DNA of 26,165 bases from contig QXVZ01004457.1 in NCBI GenBank assembly GCA_008931825.1, positions 1 to 26,165 of the forward strand, written 5' to 3'. Below the pieces are notes generated by a model, which worked only from the letters and a program-made list of their open reading frames with translations, was not told where the DNA came from and made no database searches. The DNA comes from Phallusia fumigata (taxonomy: Eukaryota; Chordata; Ascidiacea; Phlebobranchia; Ascidiidae). The position numbers and the translations under genes are program-made. Positions 11,289-19,024 of this stretch are shown here, in pieces. Within the stretch, counting starts at the first letter, position 1, and each line of letters begins with the position of its first letter.

Positions 11289-11589
11289 CTAGGCTGAGTT
11301 GCGTTTTGGGAAGATGCCACTGCCTTGGCCGTCGCCATTTTTGCCGTACTGCTCAAAGTCACCTTCGTCTGGTAGCATGACGTCATCTTCGCCTTCTTCA
11401 AAATTCTCTTCGTCACTTGATGCGTCATCATCATTCTCCATATCAGCATTTTCTTCTGCTGCTGGAGCTAGCTCCTCTTCGGCCATTTCTTCAACGTCCA
11501 GGACGTTGTTTTCCTCTCCTTCCGCTTGGTGGTGCTGCTGAGCACGGTTGCGGCTTTCCAGTTGTCGTTGGTCGTCATCGTGTGATGAG
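11289..11589 (-). CDS. Acidic protein, nested antisense in dynein intron (copy 2), last exon
   Basis: The exon starts at 11589 after the minus-strand acceptor tttcctaatag and ends at TAG 11291-11289. Joined to the ATG exon at 11808-11824 it encodes a 105-residue protein, about a third Asp/Glu. It has a Gln/Arg-rich start (SSHDDDQRQLESRNRAQQHH), a long acidic middle and the end GIFPKRNSA. There is no signal peptide, membrane segment or folded-domain motif. It is related to the frame at 4360-4650: QRQL occurs after the first acidic patch in both, and the C-terminal blocks DDVMLPDEGDFEQYGKNGD and DDMVPDRDYGQPDKND align. The frame also stays open upstream through the intron, but the splice sites on both sides make the spliced reading better. 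Family not recognised. Confidence 0.55.
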
Positions 11590-11807
11590 CTATTAGGAAA
11601 ACACACAAATTTTGCCCAATTAGCAAACAGTATTCGGACTGCTGATGCTAATACCCATGTAAGCCCAACTATGTCCCCAGAATACGAGGCTAGATTAATC
11701 ACAAAGTGCCAAATCGTAAATGTTACATTCGTACGAAACATCGCAAAACCTGATGTTTTTGCAACCGGTGTACTGGTGGTTTCTTTTGTTTAGAGTTAGA
11801 TACTTAC

Positions 11808-11892
11808 GTGAATGGTACGGCCATGGTCTTCAACACTTTTCTTGTGTTTTGTGTAAAGAGCAAAATGTCGTCCACCGACGTGGATAACTTTT
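11808..11892 (-). CDS. Acidic protein copy 2, exon carrying the start codon
   Basis: This 85-base minus-strand exon lies between the acceptor cccttttttaacag (intron ends at 11893) and the donor TTCAC|gtaagt. ATG 11824-11822 stands in an ideal start context (gaagaccATGG) and encodes MAVPFT before the join, where AC+C makes Thr. The upstream part of the exon is open in the same frame with no further ATG, so translation could in principle begin further up. Both flanking introns are canonical, 218 bp downstream and 63 bp upstream with a clear pyrimidine tract, which is the best evidence that a real minus-strand transcript exists here. Confidence 0.5.
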
Positions 11893-11955
11893 CTGTTAAA
11901 AAAGGGTGGACATTTTGAATTTAACATCGATTTAAGAACAAATTTTTAAACTTAC

Positions 11956-12063
11956 CTGTCAAATGGAAAAAAATGCTAGGAAGATTCAGTGCAGTACACG
12001 ACGAATAAAACGCTTTTGTACTCCGAATCGTCGATGTGAAACAATCCAGCAACAAATGGTTTA
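11956..12063 (-). other. Possible upstream exon of acidic gene copy 2
   Basis: The donor gacag|gtaagt ends an exon at 11956 and pairs with the acceptor at 11893 (63 bp intron). The frame that continues into the ATG exon is open back to a TGA at about 12064, but contains no Met. A different frame of the same stretch carries the conserved VAGLF segment. It may be 5' untranslated sequence. The exon start is not determined. Confidence 0.35.
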
Positions 12064-12134
12064 AATGTCAATATTTCAATATATGACATGGATGCAACAA
12101 CTCTTTTTGCGAAGCTTGTATAGTTTTGAAACAT
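11976..12134 (-). pseudogene. Short frame with conserved VAGLF motif, copy 2
   Basis: ATG 12134 to TAG 11978-11976 gives 52 residues that include VVASMSYIEILTFKPFVAG and LFHIDDSEYKSVLFVVYC. It is the longer partner of 5929-6012. The DNA words tgaaacaatccagcaac (12037-12053 and 5966-5982) and ttttgtactc (12014-12023 and 5943-5952) are identical, with the same 13-base spacer. The frame lies about 150 bases upstream of the acidic gene's start codon, so it could be an upstream frame in the same transcript, a separate small protein, or the relic of a larger gene. No family recognised with confidence. Confidence 0.4.
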
Positions 12135-15100
12135 GTAAAGGCAAACCGAACGCTGAAAAACACAAAAATCTTGAAAAAAATGCTTTTGTGTGCAGGTGTA
12201 CCGTCAAACTATTATGCTGATTCCTGTTTGTGAGCAAAAGCAATAATCTGGCCCTTTTTACGAGCGAGGAGGTTCCTTTTCGAAACTGTACCGCACATAT
12301 AAACGCCTTATATTTTTTCCAATGTTTGGAAAATAACATGTTTAAAACAGATGTTTTAACTTTATGACGTGAAAATCTTCGCGCCTTGCCCTTTGCCACT
12401 GTTAAAACTTATTTTTGCTGAAAACGTTTTTTAATTTGATCAAGGTGCCTGCCTGTTACGTTTGTGGTGACAAACTGGTGCGAAGACTGTTGTCGGTCAT
12501 TTTCCCGTATTCACACTGCTTTTATACTTATAACTCTAAACTTATCTGCTCTATTAACTGCTAGATCGATGTGTATAAATGCCTCCTACTGAGAACAAAC
12601 AAAACCAAGTCAACAATCAACCTTGTTTGCTCTGCGGCGCTCGCTCTTCTGTAGAAACTGACAATTCCAGCAACAAGGCTCTTACATTTACGTTGCTTTT
12701 CAGTATCCACCCTTGGTTTTTCCCCGTTCGGTTCTCCGTCAAAGGCGGTTGCCACAGGAACAAGAATTGATTAAATTATTTCCTATCTTATCACGTGATC
12801 CTCACGTGATCGTATCATACACCAGCCATCATAAAGGAAACTGGCTAAAGCGAAACGATTTTCCATTGCAGCGGATTGATTGCCGTATTAAATGACGTGA
12901 TGCTGATTCCATGGCATTTCTGTTTCTGCATTGCTTTACATTTCTATATGTCTCTGCTGCGAAATTCATTAAGTTATAACCTACAAAACAACACATTACC
13001 TTCACACCTGTTAGCCAATATGGAAACATTGCTGTTACGTCATCGTCGAAATTCAGCTATCGCAATCCCTATTTACACTAATCAAGCACCCAATCACGTG
13101 TTCATTGTAAAGCTTTTCGTTTGTTGACGCGTAATGTATCAGATAATTGAAAGGTATATTCTTGGTTGGCTGTGTCAGCGAACGATACGCATAATTACAT
13201 TTGCCTCTTGACTTACTGATACATCTGGGCCCAACAGGCTAATGTATCGGATAGGTTTAGTAATACAGCTGATGAACATGGCGTCGTCAAAAAGCACATC
13301 CAAAATACTTGATATATATTTATAGATGTAACACCCTCAAAGCAGCAGTTACCAGTCTCTTTTTTTTCTTGCTATGTTTGCAAAACATCACGAAATTGCA
13401 ACCTTTACAATGCCCCTGTTCTGTGCTGAGTATTTGGTCAATAATACATGCTGAGTCGTGGGGGTTAGAGCGACACACAGGTTTTTAGCCAACAAACGAC
13501 GCCAAATGGAAAATTACCAGATCGGGGGGCTTTTCTGGTGCTTGCGCCATCTAGGTGCTGTTGTGTAGTCCACCTTTTGTCTGTCACAGGCCTGTCAAAT
13601 AGGTCCAGAGTCGAAAGTCGGGTGTGTTTTGTTGTTTTTTCATGGCGTGACACACCCAAACTATACGTTCCTCTATACTGAGCAAGGTTCCCATTTTTCG
13701 GTTTTGGTTGTGGCAACCTGTTTCTATTAATGTGGAAAGCAATAATTGTAAATCTTTGCTATACGAATGCATCGCTAACATACACAATTCGCCCACCTTT
13801 TTACGATATTTTGTTTTTTACTCACAGCGCAGCAAGTTCGGAAACTTTATTTTTCTTAAAGCCTATACTGTTTCTACATAACCAAGCCATATTTTTAATA
13901 CTTTTTGCAAAACATGCCTGTGTCATACATGTCCAGTTGCTTTCATGTTCTTAACCGTAAAAATTTGACAGCCATATGAACATCATGTATTCAGTAACAT
14001 ATGGTAGTTCATCTCTTTTTTGTGTTTGGTTTCTTTAAGTTACTTGTGCCACATTAATGTTGGAGAATACTTTGTTTTCAAGACGGAAACCGACTGATAT
14101 TCCTGTTCAACTCTTACGGGAACGAGTACAACTCGTTTACATTGGTCTTTTTATGGGATCTACGGGCAAACTGGCCGACTTGTTTCCTAAGCGGTAACTT
14201 ACAAAAGGCTATTTGTGGATAAACCAACGTTTTAACTGTCGTCACAAAAACGTGGTTCTGTGACATGAAACCTCAGTGTTTGCCCACCCTTGTGTCAATA
14301 GCAGTTTGAAACTACGTGCACTCTTTTTGGTCATTCTTTAATATGGGCGGCTTGTTTGGCGGTTTATGTCGGCATTTGTGGGCATACAAAGTCGTCGGAA
14401 CTCTTCTGTATGAGTATTTTTCCGTGTTCCAAAAACCAAACGCAACCCAAGTCCAGCCATACCCATCAGTTATAGCGAACTATGTACGATTAACTTGCAA
14501 CAGTGACTTTGCCAATATTCACAACGTAGGGTTAATACATGATGTCACATTACCTCATAGCTTGTAACGTGGCAAGGGTGTTGAAACCCAGGGCACCATG
14601 AAGTGTATGTTATCAAGCTTTGTAGCTGGCGTGGCTCCATACACGGAAAGCTTGCGTTGAACAGATGCTATTAAATTACACTGCAAGGTAATAATTCAAT
14701 TCCCACGTATTTCCGATGAATGCCCTATAGCTGCTGTCGATTTCGTGGTTACTGTTGTGTTTTGTCGGCTAAACGACTTCGTTGCTTCCACCAAACCTCG
14801 TTTAATTATGGAAAGCTTTATACCAAACCTAAGGGGTAGTGTTGCAACCCCGAGATCGCAGACTTAATTGAGTCCGTGAAAGGGTCACGTGAACATGTGT
14901 TAAAAATATTTTTCTACTTGATACCAAAATTACGGGCCCTTTCTATGCCTAATTAACGTTTGTTTCACTTTTGACACCCGATATTACCTTCCATCGGTGA
15001 TAAGTTGTTTGTTATTATACATTCTTAGCATTATTTTATTGAGTACGCGAATGGTTCGGACAGCCCGGGGCCTGAAAATGTTGAAAACCTCTAGTCATGT

Positions 15101-16435
15101 GTGATTTGACATCAAGCGTAACTCGTCACACAAAAGTGCATCAATAGCGAATGCGGGACGCGAGTTCTCACAGAAGATACCGATGTCAAAGCTATTTGTT
15201 GGTGGCGCAATCAACACGACAGAGTGGCGAAACATTTTCGCTGTGAAAGTCCGTAATTTTTTTTCTCAGACAAAGTAACGGGCAATGAATGCACACTTTA
15301 TCCACAACCAACGCTGTGATTACAGCACACGTAATGTTAGTTTTGTCATCGCCACAAAAGCAGCACTTACACAATTTTTTTTTAAACAAGTTGCTTTGTA
15401 AATTAAGAAAGTGCAACATAATAGGGTATTATAATGTGTCTGTAGTTTGATTTATTAAAAGCCTTTAAAGGCAAAATGCATTGTTTTCTGTGTGCTGTTA
15501 TTTTAAATTCAAAATGCTCTTATTTTCTCACACAGTACGTACCTAGGATCAAAAATGGCACGTTTATAAGCGTTTAAAATTCTTGAAACATTTACAGATC
15601 CGTTTCTCTGTGCTGGGGAACGGTTGAAATCAATCATAGGTAAATAACTTGGGTTTTTTTGTGGAAAATTTTGGACACACCCACTTTCCACGCCCCCATA
15701 CGATTTAACGACGGTCACGCCATTCTGCTGTTTACACAAACGGTAGACCTATGTTGATCAACAATAAGTGGCTGTAATTCTAGATTACACCACGCAGACC
15801 AAGCTATCGACTCACATAGACTTGCTCAACACAAATGTAAACTTAATTGGGTAGCCGTTTTTAACGTTGTTTTGTTATGGTCTGTTTGCTATAAATCGCA
15901 ATGGGAGTCTGAGTAAGGTAAATACGTATGATGACATAAGTTTGCACTGTTAACATTGGAGAGCCGGGAAAGGTTTTGGCGCCCGCACGTAATACCCCGG
16001 TTGCCTTGGTGGCTGGTGTTTTTCTTTGCGATGACGCTTAACGCGCTTGTGGTTTGACAACTAGAGTTTCTCCTAGTGAGCACTAGTGCCCCCTGGTGGG
16101 CGTTGACGACTATGAAATGGTTGTTGGCTACAGTACGAGCCGAGTGAAAGAGGATAAAAGAGACAGTTACTTTTGAATAAAGCTATTTGTACCATCAAAT
16201 TTAGTCGTTGTTTTCTCTAAACGTATTTTCATTTTTTGTTTTTGTTCGCACGGAGTTTTTGCTGTAATGTCTGAATGAGTCATTTTTTTCTGTTCAGGGG
16301 GGTGTTAGAGTACAGGAAGAAAATCGAGAAACTATTTTAACGTAATTCATGTTTACAAATATAGGGTGGTATTTTATTAACAATTCAGGTTGCTTAAAAT
16401 TGCCTACAAAACGACTCGTAACGTTTTTTCTGCAG
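12135..16435. other. 3' part of the 13.6 kb dynein intron, no certain gene
   Basis: No recognisable exons. Weak minus-strand frames occur at 12561-12755, 12829-13029 and 13465-13796 (two overlapping frames, neither convincing). The word tgttcaactcttac at 14104-14117 recurs from 5078. Short copies of tgtatcag in both orientations occur between 13134 and 13250. Confidence 0.4.
12791..12809. promoter_or_regulatory. Paired TCACGTGA E-box palindromes
   Basis: TCACGTGA occurs at 12791-12798 and again at 12802-12809, 11 bp apart from start to start, so one DNA turn apart on the same face. A further CACGTG lies near 13097. TCACGTGA is the known core for bHLH-zipper factors of the USF and MITF/TFE type. 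The pair lies upstream of the minus-strand acidic gene copy 2. A regulatory role is inference from spacing and motif only. Confidence 0.3.
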
Positions 16436-16558
16436 GTTTTTGGATTTCATCTCAACGCCGACATCTCGAAAGACCAACAAGAAACTCAACAGATGTTCGA
16501 CGGAATTCTCGTCACGCTTCCACGCCTTTCGACGTCAGCGGGTGGGAAATCCCCACAG
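16436..16558 (+). CDS. Axonemal dynein heavy chain, exon e (Dynein_C start)
   Basis: This 41-codon exon lies between the acceptor ttttttctgcag and the donor CAG|gtgaga, phase 0 at both ends. It reads VFGFHLNADISKDQQETQQM, then FDGILVTLPRLS. This matches the family stretch HPEIFGxHxNADITKDQxET that directly follows the residues encoded by exon d, so the 13.6 kb intron really separates adjacent parts of one protein. It begins the C-terminal domain that packs on the motor ring. Confidence 0.94.
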
Positions 16559-16797
16559 GTGAGACATAACACTCAACAAAAGCCAATCAGACCGTGAAAA
16601 GGCCTAACACGGCAATGGCATTTTTTTCTGTGGTTTTAGAGTGTCGCAATTTCACATCAAGTAAACGTTTAAGTTCCTACATGACTTTTCCTGCATCTGT
16701 ATGCGACTCTTAACATAAAGGTTGTCATATGGGTTTCTAGCGCAGGTCCGACCACGCCTGAGTCAGAGGAACAAACTAAAAACTTGTTCATATTCAG

Positions 16798-16971
16798 GTG
16801 ATTGTTCAAGAACTTGCGTCGGATATTCTCTCGAAGCTTCCTGACCCCTTTAACCTTGAGGAAGTTCAAACTAAATATCCTACTGACTATAGTGAGAGCA
16901 TGAACACAGTGCTTGTGCAGGAACTGATTCGATTTAACCGACTTACAGCAGTTGTACGCAGCAGCCTACAG
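16798..16971 (+). CDS. Axonemal dynein heavy chain, exon f (Dynein_C)
   Basis: A 58-codon exon with acceptor atattcag and donor CAG|gtaaga, phase 0. It reads VIVQELASDILSKLPDPFNL and later YSESMNTVLVQELIRFNRL. The SMNTVLVQE core is a strong marker of axonemal heavy chains. The last residues, VVRSSLQ, should be followed in the family by a KAIKGLVVMS-type helix and then the SYPSLKPLGS and FWLSGFFF blocks. None of these occurs in the following 200 bp or anywhere else in the window that I could find. Confidence 0.94.
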
Positions 16972-17179
16972 GTAAGACGAAATAATCGTAGGGACGAAAA
17001 TCATTCTTAAAGGAAAACAATCTTAAAGGAAAACTTGTGCATTAAAGTGACATTCTGCGGAAAATTTTCCGTATTCCTTTGCTCAAAAATTTTGAGCTTG
17101 ACATCTAACGGCTTATTAGACGCACATAATTCCCTTTATTCTTTTGGCGACATTTTTGATTTGCGCTTTACTGCCACCA

Positions 17180-17180
17180 N
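17180..17180. other. Single N replacing missing sequence
   Basis: The N lies between dynein exon f and the fragment of exon g. The protein lacks about 100-130 family residues here, so the N probably stands for a gap of unknown length and not one uncertain base. Confidence 0.75.
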
Positions 17181-17210
17181 ACAGACGAAGACCGTCCAAG
17201 ATCTCGACCA
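17181..17210 (+). CDS. Axonemal dynein heavy chain, exon g fragment, 5' end lost at an N
   Basis: The ten codons directly after the N at 17180 read TDEDRPRSRP and stop at the donor CCA|gtaagc. In frame they join exon h (MVGVYIQGLF). Acidic and Pro/Arg-rich linkers before GVYIxGL are usual at this point of the family. The 5' part of the exon, and probably one or more whole exons before it, are absent. The fragment is short, so its identity rests on the splice donor, the phase and its place in order. Confidence 0.65.
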
Positions 17211-17274
17211 GTAAGCAACAAAATTACACAGTACCATATGCACATGTTGCTATTTATATATTTCATGTTTTTAG

Positions 17275-17385
17275 ATGGTTGGAGTTTACATCCAAGGTTT
17301 GTTCATGGAGGGAGCAAGATGGTGTCGTCAGCAAAAAGTTATTGTCGAGTCACAAACCAAAACCCTTTATGACGTCATACCTGCT
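17275..17385 (+). CDS. Axonemal dynein heavy chain, exon h (Dynein_C)
   Basis: The acceptor catgtttttag is followed by MVGVYIQGLFMEGARWCRQQ and KVIVESQTKTLYDVIPA. The GVYIxGLFxEGARW signature is a hallmark of the end of axonemal dynein heavy chains. I end the exon at GCT|gtatcc because the next exon then supplies IWLEP in phase, giving the family order YDxxPxIWLKP. The neighbouring intron before it (17211-17274) is only 64 bp. Confidence 0.92.
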
Positions 17386-17795
17386 GTATCCTTTTTAATT
17401 CTCTTCGACCGAAAATGGTCGCATGGAATAGATATGTAGTTATATTAGTCGAGGCGTTGTTTTAATGCACTGCCAATAAATTTTATACAGCCGCTAGATT
17501 TATGTATTACAGCCACTAGAAAATTTGTGTATTTTCGCTCTGTCATCAATACGCAGAATGGTCTGAGGCGCTTGACCCATAAACTGACACAACGATTTGG
17601 GACTGAATTCTAACCCCGTGTAAAAAGCACCATCACTGTAAAATTTGATTCGAAAATCGAAATTCCTATGAGTTAAATGTATTTTACCTCATTGCTGGGA
17701 TGAATTCTTGAATACATTTAACATGTGAAACACATAGCTTTGCGCAACAAACACGTTACCGAGTTTTCCTTAGCCTTCGCTATCAATGTAACCAG

Positions 17796-17941
17796 ATTTG
17801 GCTGGAGCCGCATCAAGTGCGCGATAAGCGTGAGACACCTGGTGACGAGATAACGTACAGTTGTCCTGTGTACAAGACAAGTGCACGAAGGGGAGTTTTA
17901 TCAACAACCGGTCACTCCACTAACTACGTTCTTACTATAAA
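17796..17941 (+). CDS. Axonemal dynein heavy chain, exon i (Dynein_C)
   Basis: After the acceptor aatgtaaccag the frame reads [20 protein letters not shown], then [20 protein letters not shown] and STNYVLTI. [21 protein letters not shown] is one of the best conserved strings in axonemal heavy chains, and this version resembles DNAH3. The frame would meet TAA right after AAG, but a donor AA|gtaaac lies there. The two leftover bases are completed by the first base of exon j (AA+G, Lys), so I treat this as a splice and not as the end. Confidence 0.94.
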
Positions 17942-18116
17942 GTAAACCACCGTTTTTGTAGTTGTTTGTTTGTATGTTGGATGGAAGCCACGCCTTTAAT
18001 TTTGAGCTATCTGCCCCATTGCAATCCTCATAAAACCATTACAGAGCCTGCTGAACGTAAAGACGGGAGCAAGGGTCATTGATTGGAGCATTTTTTTATT
18101 TCTACTTAACTTTTGC

Positions 18117-18233
18117 GACGTCACAATACACCGAGTGACGCAAATCGATTTAAATTATTGGGGAGGGACTTTTGTTTTTGTGAGTAATTTTTGTATTAAT
18201 GACGTCATTCGATTGTTATGACGTCACAATACA
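18117..18233. repeat. 14 bp direct repeat with CRE-like palindromes
   Basis: gacgtcacaataca occurs exactly at 18117-18130 and 18220-18233. The palindrome tgacgtca, the binding core of CREB/ATF factors, occurs at 18200-18207 and 18219-18226. All lie in the dynein intron i-j. The cluster may be an intronic regulatory site or the trace of a local duplication. Confidence 0.3.
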
Positions 18234-18679
18234 GATTTTATGTCAAAAATAAGATTGGGGGACAAATAAATACAAGTCTCCCCAACCAAAATTTTTCTCG
18301 CCCCCCTGGGATTTGCGCCCGTGCCGAGCATGCTTGGCCGAGAATCGAGTATTAACATGGGATGGCGCTCGCTCATACAACACACTTTCTGCATTGGCTC
18401 TTGCTGAAAACATTGCTCGGAGATGGGGACTTTGCATTGGTTGAGACTGGATAGAACTGAGAGCGGTTTCAGTCGGTTACTTGAACACTCGGCCCTTCTA
18501 GAGGTTGCTTCGTATTTGTATGGGTTTTTGGCGGGGGTTGCGTAATCAGTCTTGTAGGGGGCGTGAACATTTTGTGAGACAAACAAACTGAAAACGTTGA
18601 AAAGCAACCTGGTTTTACTTTGTTTGTCAGGCGGTGAAATTTTTCCTATTGATTGGTGTATGTAACCAGCATCTCGCAC
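18224..18679 (-). other. Unusually long antisense open frame in dynein intron i-j
   Basis: This 151-codon minus-strand frame begins with GTG, not ATG, and has no recognisable domain or splice context. The stretch is richer in GC than its surroundings. I see no coding family and no partner exon, so I do not call it a gene. Confidence 0.15.
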
Positions 18680-18813
18680 GAATCAAAAGCATTAAGGTTT
18701 CGTTTACTTTATTTTTATAAAACATATTAGCTACGTTGGGCTTGCATAGCGATATCGATTTAACGAAGACAAAGTACACTAACGCCTGCACTAAATAATA
18801 ACTCCTTATTCAG

Positions 18814-19024
18814 GTTTCCATCGTCACTTCCCGAACAGCATTGGGTGAACCGAGGAGTAGCCTGTCTTTGTCAATTGGACGAACCTTCCTATCATGTAAA
18901 CTTACACTATTTTTCAGATTGTACTTATTTCTTTACCATCGTCATTCCGTCTCAAACTCTGTTGTGCATTTTAAACGTCTCAGGCACATTTCAGGATTCG
19001 TCCAATTTCCAAATCTGTGACTAA
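18814..19024 (+). CDS. Axonemal dynein heavy chain, last exon j with unusual tail
   Basis: The acceptor ccttattcag is followed by one base completing Lys, then FPSSLPEQHWVNRGVACLCQ and LDE. This matches the very end of the family, HWINRGVALLCQLD followed at once by a stop. Here the frame stays open for another 46 residues, hydrophobic and Cys-containing, to TAA at 19022-19024. Either this protein has an extra tail, or the exon ends at CAT|gtaaac (18895/18896) and a short terminal exon was missed, or a base change removed the normal stop. The exon identity is certain; its 3' end is not. Confidence 0.85.

Noticed and set aside
12561..12755. Minus-strand frame containing SLVAGIVSF, considered as a third VAGLF copy
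   Set aside because: Only the GTTGCTGGA word and a TTGT are shared; the downstream residues do not match the other two copies.
13134..13250. Short inverted and direct copies of tgtatcag, considered as a small hairpin element
   Set aside because: Matches are only 9-12 bases, with no flanking duplication or defined ends.
18300..18370. tRNA-like T-arm (gggcgcaaatccc on the minus strand)
   Set aside because: No acceptor stem, D-arm or A box fits around it.
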